From: Halosolutus amylolyticus
GTDB lineage: Archaea; Halobacteriota; Halobacteria; Halobacteriales; Natrialbaceae
Assembly: GCF_023566055.1 (NCBI RefSeq)
Contig: NZ_JALIQP010000008.1
Coordinates: 62,001 to 126,000, forward strand
DNA length: 64,000 nt
Direction of reading: 5' to 3'
Position numbers and translations under genes: made by a program
In this document: in pieces, positions 1 to 8,418 of the stretch
Layout: each line of letters begins with the position of its first letter
How positions within the stretch are numbered: the stretch's first letter is position 1
The notes under the pieces: generated by a model
Databases searched by the model: none
What the model was told of the DNA's origin: nothing
The model's input: the letters and a program-made list of their open reading frames with translations, nothing else

Positions 1-631
1 CGCCGGTGCGCTCGCGATAGGCTTCGACCCCTTCGAGTCGGGTGAGCGTCTCGACCGTCCAGTGGTAGTAGCCGCGGTTCCACTGGTTGTAGAGGAGCAC
101 CGCACGATCGATCGATCCGGTATCCGCGTCGGCCCTCCCGGAACCACCCGTCCGTGGCCGGGACGGGGAGAGGGCGCTTCGGGCGGAATTCGCCATGTTC
201 AACGACAGCACCTCGGGGCTGACGACTGCCTCGAGCACCAGCCGGTAGCGTCGATCGAGCGGGACGGGATACTCCCCGACGAGTCGGACGTCCCGGAGCG
301 TCCCGACGAACGGCTGCGGGAGCGTCGCAGTTCCGATCCGGGCTTCTACTTCCGTCCCGTGCTGGTCTCCCTCCGGCGGTTCGATCTCGACGATTCGGTC
401 CCGGTCGTAGTACTCGATCGAGCCGTTCTCGCGGAACCGACGTTCCAGGTCGTCCCGATCGAGGATGAGCGGAGCGCAGTAGTCGACGAACGCGTAGCTC
501 GCCGGGTGGAAGTACCGCGCGTACGTCTGGGGGTGAAAGACGCGCGAGAGCTTGGTTCCGAGCGTCCCGCTGGCGTTCGATAGAAGAGCATCGAGATCCA
601 CGGCCGAGGCGAGTTTCGAGACTCCGCTCAT
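1..631 (-). CDS. glycosyltransferase family 61 (DUF563) protein, 3' end outside window
   Basis: This gene is read on the minus strand from ATG at 631 without a stop to base 1, so about 210 N-terminal residues are visible. The segment GYYHWTVETLTRLEG near residues 188-202 matches the HW..E.L.RL signature at the start of the GT61 domain; the preceding ~180 residues are the usual N-terminal part. GT61 enzymes transfer sugars from nucleotide sugars in polysaccharide or glycoprotein assembly. An ATAACAAA element ends 25 nt upstream of the ATG, which fits a leaderless transcript. It is divergent from the DUF354 gene at 778. The family call is fairly firm; acceptor and donor are unknown. Confidence 0.8.
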   Translation of the reverse strand, partial: MSGVSKLASAVDLDALLSNASGTLGTKLSRVFHPQTYARYFHPASYAFVDYCAPLILDRDDLERRFRENGSIEYYDRDRIVEIEPPEGDQHGTEVEARIGTATLPQPFVGTLRDVRLVGEYPVPLDRRYRLVLEAVVSPEVLSLNMANSARSALSPSRPRTGGSGRADADTGSIDRAVLLYNQWNRGYYHWTVETLTRLEGVEAYRERTG

Positions 632-656
632 ATACCGTCAAACCGACTTCGGGCGG

Positions 657-664
657 TTTGTTAT
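657..664 (-). promoter_or_regulatory. ATAACAAA promoter-like element upstream of GT61 gene
   Basis: Minus-strand ATAACAAA lies 25 nt before the GT61 start codon, the spacing expected for a TATA box of a leaderless haloarchaeal transcript. The same octamer recurs upstream of several other genes in this window. Confidence 0.45.
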
Positions 665-777
665 CCGTCTCTTTTTCTGAAATTTCTGTCGAGTGCATCT
701 CTACCCTCAAAATATCGGGTTTCCGTATCACTGTACGTGTAGTATTACAATGGAACGACGGTGCGTATTCCCGCTCG

Positions 778-1878
778 ATGCGGATTCTCGTTTTCGCCAA
801 CACGCCCGCTCACGTTCATCTGTATCGCAACGCTGTCGATCGACTCCAGGACGCCGGCCACGACGTGCTCGTCCTGACCCGGGAGTACGCCTGTACGACG
901 GACTTACTCGAGTACTTCGGACTCCCCTACCGGGTGTACGGGACCCACGAGACGGCCGGCTACTCGACGCTCGGCTTCGCGCGGGAACTGGGGGGTCAGC
1001 TGGGATCGATCGCGACCGAGACGCTCCGATTCGGACCGGACGTCGTCTTCGGGCGCGGCCCGTACGCGGCGGCCGCCGGAACCCTCTCGCGCACCCCGAT
1101 TGTGCTCGTTCTCGACGACGAACCGGCGGATTTCAACCACACCGTCTCCCGTCCCTTCGCCGACTGTATCCTCTCCCCTGCGGTCACCCGCCGGGACCTC
1201 GGCGACGCCCACTACACGTTCGACGGCTTCAAGGAGTGTGCGTATCTCCACCCCGAGGTCTTCGAACCGGACGGCACCGTCCGCGAGGCGCTCGGCGTCG
1301 GTCCGGACGAGCAGTACGCCCTCGTCCGGTTCAACGCGCTCGACGCCCTGCACGACACCGACCTGGAGGGGTTCTCCCCCGACCAGCGCCGGGACCTGAT
1401 CGATCGACTCGCCGATCGGGCGACCGTCTTCGTCTCCGACGAGGGCGACGAGATGGCGTTCGACGACCTCCCGGCGCGTCCCTACGATCTCCACCCGGCG
1501 CTGATCCACGACGCGATGGCCGAGGCCGCCCTCGTGGTCTCCGACACCGGGACGATGGTCACCGAGGCCGCCCTGCTCGGCACCCCCGCGTTCCGCTACC
1601 GCGGGACCGACGACCACGAGTACGGCGAGTTCCGGGAACTCGAACGCGCCGGCCTCGCCGAACAATTCGACGCCTACGACCGGATCCGCGACCGATCGCT
1701 CGCGATCCTCGCCGACGCCGACGCCGAACGACGCTGGCGAAAGCGACGGCGGGACTACGTCGGCGACCTCGTGAACCTGACCGACGTGCTCGTCGACGTC
1801 GCCGAATCCCGCGGCGCGATCGATCGACTCGAATCCTCGACGCGGCGATCGTTGCGGGCGCGATCGGCGATGACCTGA
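778..1878 (+). CDS. DUF354-family predicted glycosyltransferase
   Basis: A 366-residue protein that begins MRILVFANTPAHVHLY, the typical GT-B-like N terminus of DUF354 proteins. The ATG at 778 is preferred over earlier in-frame starts because the Rossmann-type first strand begins there. Later blocks include GFKECAYLHPEVF near residue 150 and a C-terminal SDTGTMVTEAALLGTPA block typical of nucleotide-sugar binding in GT-B folds. A close paralogue lies at 18574. Both sit among glycan genes, so a role in surface polysaccharide or N-glycan assembly is inferred. Substrate is not known. Confidence 0.8.
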   Translation: MRILVFANTPAHVHLYRNAVDRLQDAGHDVLVLTREYACTTDLLEYFGLPYRVYGTHETAGYSTLGFARELGGQLGSIATETLRFGPDVVFGRGPYAAAAGTLSRTPIVLVLDDEPADFNHTVSRPFADCILSPAVTRRDLGDAHYTFDGFKECAYLHPEVFEPDGTVREALGVGPDEQYALVRFNALDALHDTDLEGFSPDQRRDLIDRLADRATVFVSDEGDEMAFDDLPARPYDLHPALIHDAMAEAALVVSDTGTMVTEAALLGTPAFRYRGTDDHEYGEFRELERAGLAEQFDAYDRIRDRSLAILADADAERRWRKRRRDYVGDLVNLTDVLVDVAESRGAIDRLESSTRRSLRARSAMT

Positions 1879-2164
1879 CGATCGCCGCCGAATGCCGTCG
1901 AACCGCTCAGTCGTCGATCGCCGACCCGTACGCTAACCGGTTCCTACGGTCACTGCTGTCACTTTTCAGGGAACGATGTTCGGATCTCGAACCCGCCGCC
2001 CTCCCCGATCGCGACCGTCTGGTCGGTGCTTCTGTCGCGTCGCGTCCTCGCACTCGGTAATTTCTGACTGACTGTCATCGTCGTCGATAGCACCGTATTT
2101 ACTGAATTTCGGGATATCGTATATGTCGTCCATACTTATCGGATCGATTCACGGACCACGTTCC

Positions 2165-3232
2165 ATGGTCGGAACTGCAACGATCAGCATCGAACTCGAA
2201 CTCGGGTGGGGACTCGTTCGGTTCGACAAGATGGACAAACTCAGCGACGATCGGACCGCGGAGACACGCTACCTGTCGCGCCTGCTCGATCGATGTGACG
2301 AGTACGACGTGCCGATCACCTTCGACGTGGTCGGCCACCTGTTTCACCAGGACTGCGACGGCGAGCACGGCGGCCCACACGACGACGACTGGTGGGACGC
2401 CGACCCTGGAACGTCGGTCTCTGCCGATCCCGAATTTTACGCCCCGGACCTGATCGACGACATCCGCTCCCGGGACGTCGATCACGAAATCTGTACCCAC
2501 ACCTACTCGCACGTGGAGTGTAACCGGGTCGAGCCACGAACCGTCCGGTGGGAACTCGATCGCGCACAGCGCGTCCACGACGCCCACGGCCTTCCCGAGA
2601 GCACGTCGATCGTTCCGCCTCGCCACAGCACGCCGCCCACAGACGCGCTCACCGACGCCGGTATTCGTGTAAAACGGGTCCCGCACTACGACGCTGAGGG
2701 TCAGCATCGCCCGTCGACGCGTGTCCAGAAACTGCACGAAATTCTCCTCGAATCGTACCCTGCGATCGAACCGGAACGCAACGACGGCGTGCTCGAAACG
2801 TACAGTCCGGAGTACACCACGCTCGCCGTCCCATTCCTCCAGACCGGGACGTATTCGCCACATCCGGTCTACCGATCGCTACCGGTGCGGGTGCGGCGGC
2901 GATTACACGAGCGGAAACTCCGACGCGGTCTCGCGGCCGCGGCCGACGACGATTCGTTCGTCCACTACTGGTGTCACCTGTACGACTTCGCGAACGAGCA
3001 ACAGTGGCCACAGATCGAGTCGTTCGTTCGACACCTCGCCGAGCGACGCGACGCGGGTGCGATTCGGACCCTGACGATGCGTGAACTGCACGAGGATGCC
3101 ATGTCTCGCCGCCGGTCCGCCTCGGGACGCGGGGACTGGACTGACGAGCACTCCCGGCCGACGCCACACGCAGAGCAGCCTCGCCAGCCCGATCCGGCGA
3201 CGCTCAGCGATCCGATCGAGTCCGGACGATGA
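2165..3232 (+). CDS. NodB-type polysaccharide deacetylase-like protein
   Basis: A 355-residue protein from ATG at 2165, chosen because the NodB first strand (TISIELELGWG) follows directly; an upstream in-frame ATG at 2123 is less likely. The HTYSH segment near residue 115 supplies the metal-binding histidine pair of carbohydrate esterase family 4. The usual first aspartate pair is replaced by an I-E-L-E sequence, so catalytic competence is uncertain. The stop overlaps the next start as ATGA, so it is co-translated with a formyltransferase. The pair recalls formyl transfer and deformylation of amino sugars, but this is inference. Confidence 0.75.
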   Translation: MVGTATISIELELGWGLVRFDKMDKLSDDRTAETRYLSRLLDRCDEYDVPITFDVVGHLFHQDCDGEHGGPHDDDWWDADPGTSVSADPEFYAPDLIDDIRSRDVDHEICTHTYSHVECNRVEPRTVRWELDRAQRVHDAHGLPESTSIVPPRHSTPPTDALTDAGIRVKRVPHYDAEGQHRPSTRVQKLHEILLESYPAIEPERNDGVLETYSPEYTTLAVPFLQTGTYSPHPVYRSLPVRVRRRLHERKLRRGLAAAADDDSFVHYWCHLYDFANEQQWPQIESFVRHLAERRDAGAIRTLTMRELHEDAMSRRRSASGRGDWTDEHSRPTPHAEQPRQPDPATLSDPIESGR

Positions 3233-4047
3233 GCACTGACGACCTCCAGCTCGGCGTCTTGCTCGCCGAGCCAGCGATGGAACGGTGGGCCGCCGCCGCC
3301 GTCGAAGAGGCGGTCCGGACCGCCGATATTTCGGTCGAACAGGTGATTCTGCCCGTCGAGTCGGAGTCGGCCTCGTCTAACCGCTGGGAGCGGTACGCGA
3401 CGTCCGTCCTGGAGTACGGCGCGTGGACGCCAGTCCTCGCCTGGCACCGGCTCGTGAACACGCCACCGTACCTCGAGAAAGTCCCGATCGACGACCTCTC
3501 GTGGCTCGACGGCGCCGAGCGAATTCGGACCCGGACCGAACCCGCCGACGGGATCGGCCAGCGGCTCCCCGCCTCGACGATCGATCGGATCGAGTCGGCG
3601 GGGATCGATCTCCTGTTCCGTCGCGGCTTCGGCATCCTCCAGGGCGACGTCCTGGCCGCGCCGACTCACGGGGTGCTCAGTTATCACCACGGGAACGTCC
3701 GGGAGTACCGGGGCCGTCCGCCCGGTGTCTGGGAGTTCGCGAACGACGAATCCACGGCCGGGATCACGCTCCAGCGCCTGACGCCGACGCTCGACGGCGG
3801 CGAGATCGTCGTCGAGAAGACGATCGACGTGGCGGACTGTCGAACGTGGCAGGCGGTCGAACGAACGTTGTTCGAGCACTCGACCGACATGCTGGCGACC
3901 GCGTGTACGCGGCTCACGGAGCCGACGTTCGAGGCGAGGACCCCCGACGACCTCGGGCCGCTGTACACCTGTCCCGGGGCGGTGGATACCGTCCGGATCG
4001 AACTCGAGAACGCGCGAGGAAAAGTGGCGAACGCGATCGAGGACTGA
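3229..4047 (+). CDS. formyltransferase-family protein
   Basis: A 272-residue protein whose C-terminal two thirds resemble the formyl transferase fold of methionyl-tRNA and sugar formyltransferases. The segment GVLSYHHGNVREYRG (about residues 149-163) corresponds to the H-x-S-L-L-P-x-Y-R-G block, and LDGGEIV carries the catalytic Asp. The N-terminal third is less conserved. The start ATG overlaps the stop of the deacetylase gene by four bases, implying translational coupling. In this glycan context N-formylation of an amino sugar on a nucleotide or lipid carrier is the most likely role; initiator tRNA formylation is unlikely in archaea. Confidence 0.78.
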   Translation: MSTDDLQLGVLLAEPAMERWAAAAVEEAVRTADISVEQVILPVESESASSNRWERYATSVLEYGAWTPVLAWHRLVNTPPYLEKVPIDDLSWLDGAERIRTRTEPADGIGQRLPASTIDRIESAGIDLLFRRGFGILQGDVLAAPTHGVLSYHHGNVREYRGRPPGVWEFANDESTAGITLQRLTPTLDGGEIVVEKTIDVADCRTWQAVERTLFEHSTDMLATACTRLTEPTFEARTPDDLGPLYTCPGAVDTVRIELENARGKVANAIED

Positions 4048-4126
4048 TCGCCCGAGCCCGGCACGACGATCGATCGCTCGACGAACTGTCCTTGCCCGAT
4101 CGCTCGACGTGCTGTCCGTCGCCCAA

Positions 4127-5734
4127 TTACTCGAGGTAGCCGAGATCGGCGAGCCGTTTCTCCACGTCTTCGTCCGCCGTCTCGATCGCCTCGCGGCCGT
4201 CGAACCGGGGGTACTCTCTCGAACCGGGCGAGTCGACGGCAGGGAGCGGCGTGCCGTCCATCCGCTCGTCGACCGGGACGTCGAGCGTCGACAGCACGGT
4301 CGGTGCGACGTCGAAGAGGTGGGCGTTCCCGATGCCGCTGTCGGCGTCGATCGCCTCGCCCTGGAGCGCGATCGTCCCGTCGCGCTTGTGGTTCCAGGGC
4401 TCCGTCGGCGGCCCGAACTGCTCGTCGCGAAGGGTCGCCGAGAGGAAGTGATCGAAGTCGGCGGGAACCGTGACGACGTCGACGGCTCGATCGCTCTCCG
4501 GGCCGTCGAAGTACTCCTCGCGACGGGTGACCGTCTCGAAGACGGGATCGCCGTCGGGTGTCCTGACGCGCCGCAAGTCATCGATCAGCCGGTCGCGGAC
4601 GGCCTCGTACTCCTCGGGCGGGACGACGCCCTCGGGGTCGCGCCCTGCGAGGTTGATGCGGACTCCGAGCTCGATCCGCGATCGCACGTACGCCCGCGAG
4701 GCGGGAAAGTCGACCTGCGTCGCGCCCGCGTTGACCAGTCCCGCCGGGACGTGTCTCGCGACGACGTCGTCGATTCCGAGCCGTTCGAGGACGGCCCCGA
4801 CCCGCTGGCTCGTCAGCCCGACGCGGGCGGCAGTCGCCATCGCGCGTTCGGCGATCCCGGGATCCCGATCGGTGGCGTCCTCCCCGCGTTTCAGGTTGCC
4901 GTCGCGGATCGTCGCCCAGGTGGGCATTCCCTCGCCGCCGTCGACGGTCTCGACGTCCCCGCGCTCCCGGAGGAACTGGTTCGCGCGGAACTCGTAGCCG
5001 TCGTACGGTCCCATCCCGTGGTCGCTGGCGACGATCACCGTGTCCGGATCACACGTCTCGAGCGTCTCGGCGAGCTGGCGGTCGACCTCGCGGTAGATCG
5101 AATCGATCGCCGCGTCGTTGCCTGGGTCCTCGTGGAAGATCGAGTCGGTCGCCTGGAACTCGACGAACCCGAACTCGGGATCGAACCGATCGGCGAGGTA
5201 GCGAAACGCCTCGCCGCGCGTCCGCACGCAATCGATGTACGCCGTCCCGAGATCCTCGTCCTCGTCGGGGTAGACGCGGTACTCTCCGATCGCGTCCCGG
5301 ACGTCCTCGAGCAGGCCGGCGGGATGGCACTCGGGATCCTCGGGGGCGGTGTATCCCGGAATCAGCGCGCCGTCGAACGATCGCGGCGGGTGCGTCACCG
5401 GGACGTTGACGACGACGCTCGTGAGCCCGTGGCGATCGAGCAGTTCCCACAGCGTTCGCTCGCGCACGTCGGTCGCGTTGACCACGTCCCAGTCGTACCC
5501 CTCGAACGTGAGAAAGCTGAAGACGCCGTGTTTCCCCGGATTCATCCCCGTGTACAGCGAGGGCCACGCCGAGGCCGTCCACGGGGGGATCTGGGACTCG
5601 AGCGGGCCGCCAGTGCCGTCCTCGTAGATCGATTCGAGTGTCGGGAGCTCGCCGGCCTCGAAGCGCGGCGCGATCACCCGCTCGCAGGCGGCGTCGATCC
5701 CGACCAGCAACGTCCGGAGGGAGGAATCACTCAT
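4127..5734 (-). CDS. alkaline phosphatase superfamily phosphodiesterase (type I PDE/NPP-like)
   Basis: A 535-residue protein starting MSDSSLRTLLVGIDAA at 5734; an upstream ATG at 5752 is possible. It has the metal-binding pattern of the phosphodiesterase/nucleotide pyrophosphatase branch: GID near the start, a nucleophile region TASAWPSLYTGMNPGKHG near residue 53, and SDHGMGP near residue 240. Homologues in haloarchaeal glycan islands hydrolyse phosphodiester bonds of nucleotides or phospho-sugars, but the substrate here is unknown. It converges on the formyltransferase gene and lies downstream of the FemAB-like gene on the same strand. Confidence 0.78.
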   Translation of the reverse strand: MSDSSLRTLLVGIDAACERVIAPRFEAGELPTLESIYEDGTGGPLESQIPPWTASAWPSLYTGMNPGKHGVFSFLTFEGYDWDVVNATDVRERTLWELLDRHGLTSVVVNVPVTHPPRSFDGALIPGYTAPEDPECHPAGLLEDVRDAIGEYRVYPDEDEDLGTAYIDCVRTRGEAFRYLADRFDPEFGFVEFQATDSIFHEDPGNDAAIDSIYREVDRQLAETLETCDPDTVIVASDHGMGPYDGYEFRANQFLRERGDVETVDGGEGMPTWATIRDGNLKRGEDATDRDPGIAERAMATAARVGLTSQRVGAVLERLGIDDVVARHVPAGLVNAGATQVDFPASRAYVRSRIELGVRINLAGRDPEGVVPPEEYEAVRDRLIDDLRRVRTPDGDPVFETVTRREEYFDGPESDRAVDVVTVPADFDHFLSATLRDEQFGPPTEPWNHKRDGTIALQGEAIDADSGIGNAHLFDVAPTVLSTLDVPVDERMDGTPLPAVDSPGSREYPRFDGREAIETADEDVEKRLADLGYLE

Positions 5735-5837
5735 CGCTGACAGGTCCTCCACGTCGACCCTTCGTTATGGTGCGGATTACGCGCGCGCGATCGATCTGCC
5801 CGTCGGCTGTCGCGTCCGCACGAACGCCACGGCCCCG

Positions 5838-6848
5838 TCACTTGACGGAGTTGTACAGCGACGCGATCGTCTGCATCCCCCACGAGCCGTACTCGATGCT
5901 GTAGTAGGTCCGGAGTTCCGGGTTAAACTTCGCCTTGTACCGGTTGATCCGGGGGGTGTCCGCGCCGATCAGGTCGTAGGCCTTGATGCCGCGATCGAGT
6001 CCGTCGGACATGACCGCCCAGTCGAGCAGGTCGTTGGTCGGAAGGTCCACGTCCGCGTCGGTGCGGACGCCGCCGAGCCACCGGCCGGTCGTGTCACCGT
6101 ACTCCAGGGCCAGGATGCCGCCGACGAACTCGCCGTCGACCCGGAGCGTGTACGGCCGGACCGCGCCGTTCGCGGTTCGATCGGCGAGGTCCAGGACGAA
6201 CGATTCGGCGACGCCGAAGTCGATCCCCTGGGATTCGTACCGCCGCCGGACCTGGTCGACGATGAGCCGGATCTCCTCGTCGCCGCCGACCTCGATCTCG
6301 TGGGCGTCGTCGTCGGCGTTCGTGACGTTGTTCCGGGCGTCGCTGCTGAACGTCATCAGGAGGTCGTCCTCGTCCGGTGAGAGGTCGACGACGTACGTGT
6401 ACTCCGGCGACACGTCGTACCCGTTCCACTTGAACGGCCGCGAATCCGCGAACGCCGTGCTGGTCCGCAGGTGCGCGTACCGCGGCGCGAGTTCCGACTC
6501 GATCCAGTCGAAACAGCCCTCGACGAACCGTTCCTGGCGCTTGTCCCGCTTGCGCTGTTTCAGCTTCCCCATGTTCAGGAACGCGGGCCCGAGGTACGGC
6601 ACCCGAAGATGCGGCGGCGGCGAGAATACCGTCGTGACGAATCCCTTCTTGATTTCGAACACGGGAAAGAGGCCGACCGGTTCCTGCCCTTTGAACCCGA
6701 TCAACGGGTGCAACGTCGCGCCGGCGTGCTCGGCCTGTACCTCGAGTGCCTCGTACTCGTGACACAGCGTCCCCTGGGGCGATCGCTCGACGTAGCCGTT
6801 CCACCGATCGCGGTCCTCGTCCGTGGCGAGGCGGACGTCGATGCTCAT
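5838..6848 (-). CDS. FemAB-like GNAT-fold acyltransferase (copy A)
   Basis: A 336-residue protein with two GNAT-like lobes typical of FemABX-related proteins (GNAT acetyltransferase 6 type). Landmarks are FSPPPHLRVPYLGP near residue 73, a WNGYDVSPEYTYVVDL strand near residue 140, and a C-terminal block KAYDLIGADTPRINRYKAKF. In bacteria this fold uses aminoacyl-tRNA to build peptidoglycan bridges; archaeal relatives occur in glycan clusters and are thought to transfer acyl or aminoacyl groups to surface polymers. The acceptor is unknown. It is divergent from a paralogue at 7203, sharing a 354-bp intergenic region. Confidence 0.78.
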   Translation of the reverse strand: MSIDVRLATDEDRDRWNGYVERSPQGTLCHEYEALEVQAEHAGATLHPLIGFKGQEPVGLFPVFEIKKGFVTTVFSPPPHLRVPYLGPAFLNMGKLKQRKRDKRQERFVEGCFDWIESELAPRYAHLRTSTAFADSRPFKWNGYDVSPEYTYVVDLSPDEDDLLMTFSSDARNNVTNADDDAHEIEVGGDEEIRLIVDQVRRRYESQGIDFGVAESFVLDLADRTANGAVRPYTLRVDGEFVGGILALEYGDTTGRWLGGVRTDADVDLPTNDLLDWAVMSDGLDRGIKAYDLIGADTPRINRYKAKFNPELRTYYSIEYGSWGMQTIASLYNSVK

Positions 6849-7202
6849 GCGGCCGATCCCTCCACAGCAGTGGATAGATCGGTCGGTACTCGGTATTCCA
6901 TACGAATTCGATCGGGTCAGACGTACTTTGTAAGCGATCTGTTTCCACCGTCTCGTGCGGTGGGCGCAGATGCCGCCGATCCTCGTCGACCGGAAGATGC
7001 GGGATAGGGTCGCGTTACGATCGGGAACGGTCCGCCTATAGGCCGAATGGCCGACGAATCTGCGAAGGGGCGAGTTTCCTGTCTCCTGATCGAACCGGCC
7101 CGAGTCGCTGGTCTGACCGGTCTCGATGGCTGACTCGCGCCGTGACTCTTGCTCGTAAACTGATCAATAACAAAGCCCGTACTGCGGGTCAATCCGGTAG
7201 TT
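6849..7202. other. divergent intergenic region between the two FemAB-like genes
   Basis: This 354-bp gap carries the promoters of both FemAB-like genes. The plus-strand element at 7167-7174 is described separately. On the minus side, AT-rich bases near 6920-6935 could serve copy A. I see no gene or repeat in it. Confidence 0.5.
7167..7174 (+). promoter_or_regulatory. ATAACAAA promoter-like element upstream of FemAB-like copy B
   Basis: ATAACAAA ends 28 nt before the ATG at 7203, a spacing that suits a TATA element of a leaderless transcript. It matches the elements at 657, 18520, 29409, 31481 and 31983. Confidence 0.45.
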
Positions 7203-8240
7203 ATGGAAACCGAAGAAATAACGCTCGACGAGTGGGAACGTGCCCTCCCGGCGTCGGGAACCGAGGTATTCCACGTACCCGCGGCGCTTTCCGTCGTCGA
7301 GAACCACACCGACGGAGACCTACGCCTGTTTGCTGGCTACAAGGGCCAGCAACCCGTCGCGTTGCTTCCGGTCTTCGTCAGTGAGCGATCGCTCGGTGCT
7401 CGAACGGTGGGCAAGACGGTCTTCTCGCCGCCGCTCGGTCTCGGAATCCCTCGACTCGGTCCCGTCATCGATCCGATGAGCCCGAAGCGACGAAAGCGAG
7501 AGCGGATCAACGGGGAGTTTGCGACCAGTGTGCTGGACTCGCTCGACGTTGATCGGCGAACGACGCTGTTCCGGATGGTGACCCCTCTCGACGATTCCGA
7601 TCCGCGACCGTACCGGTGGAACGGGCTGAACGTGACCCCGGAGTTCACCTACGTCGTCGACGTTTCGACGGGAGATCTCGAGGACGTGATGGGATCGTTC
7701 AGCAAGAGTCTCCGCAACGAAATGCGGCGCTGGGAGGAACTGGACTTGTCAATCGAGTGTGAGGGGATCGACGCTGCTCTCCGGGTGTACGAGGACGTCG
7801 TCGACCAGTACGCCGAATTCGACGAGTCTGCTCCGATGACCCGATCGTTCCTCCGCGAGTTCCTGACCGAACTGCCCGACGATCGGTGGCGGGTTTACGT
7901 CGCCCGGACGCCGGACGGCGAGTACGCGAGCGGCATCATCACGCTGTTCTCGGACGACATCGCGTACTACTGGCAGGGCGGTGTCGCCGCGTCGTACGAG
8001 AGTGTGAGCGTCAACAATCTCCTTCACCGGGCCATTCTCGAGGATCTCCTTTCGGATCCGGCGCTCGACACGATAACTGGCTACGATCTCGTCGGCGCGA
8101 ACACCGAACGGCTCTGTGATTACAAGGGGAAGTTCAACGGTGAGTTGCGCCAGTACTACGTCGTCGAGTCTGCGGGACTCGAAATGCAACTGGCGAAATC
8201 AGCGTATCGGACCGTTTCTGGATCATTGACCAAGGGGTGA
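7203..8240 (+). CDS. FemAB-like GNAT-fold acyltransferase (copy B)
   Basis: A 345-residue paralogue of the divergent gene at 5838. Shared landmarks are a YKGQQPVALLPVF strand, the FSPPLGLGIPRLGP block, WNGLNVTPEFTYVVDV, and the C-terminal YDLVGANTERLCDYKGKFN segment. Divergence between the copies is clear (different N termini and loops), so this is an old duplication or a pair with different specificity. The likely role is transfer of an acyl or aminoacyl group onto a surface glycan precursor, inferred from fold and context. A DUF1616 gene follows after 178 bp on the same strand. Confidence 0.78.
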   Translation: METEEITLDEWERALPASGTEVFHVPAALSVVENHTDGDLRLFAGYKGQQPVALLPVFVSERSLGARTVGKTVFSPPLGLGIPRLGPVIDPMSPKRRKRERINGEFATSVLDSLDVDRRTTLFRMVTPLDDSDPRPYRWNGLNVTPEFTYVVDVSTGDLEDVMGSFSKSLRNEMRRWEELDLSIECEGIDAALRVYEDVVDQYAEFDESAPMTRSFLREFLTELPDDRWRVYVARTPDGEYASGIITLFSDDIAYYWQGGVAASYESVSVNNLLHRAILEDLLSDPALDTITGYDLVGANTERLCDYKGKFNGELRQYYVVESAGLEMQLAKSAYRTVSGSLTKG

Positions 8241-8418
8241 ACGATGACTACTGCACATTCGGTCCTCCGGTCCGTCCCCGTTCTCTGTGGTGGGCCTGCC
8301 CGCCATCTCGAGACGGGGATTCCCGACACCTTTCACGTTGTCGTCTCAGTGATCGCTCGTCGAGTCCGGACAGAGATTCACACCGTGACCCGTGGTCGCT
8401 GTCATCTGGTGATGAGTG

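Noticed and set aside
2974-4581. 535-codon minus-strand frame across deacetylase and formyltransferase
   Set aside because: It is Ser/Arg/Thr-rich and crosses two real plus-strand genes; no family resemblance.
4109-5740. 543-codon open frame on the plus strand
   Set aside because: It is the antisense shadow of the phosphodiesterase gene; long antisense frames are expected at this GC content, and the minus frame has clear catalytic motifs.
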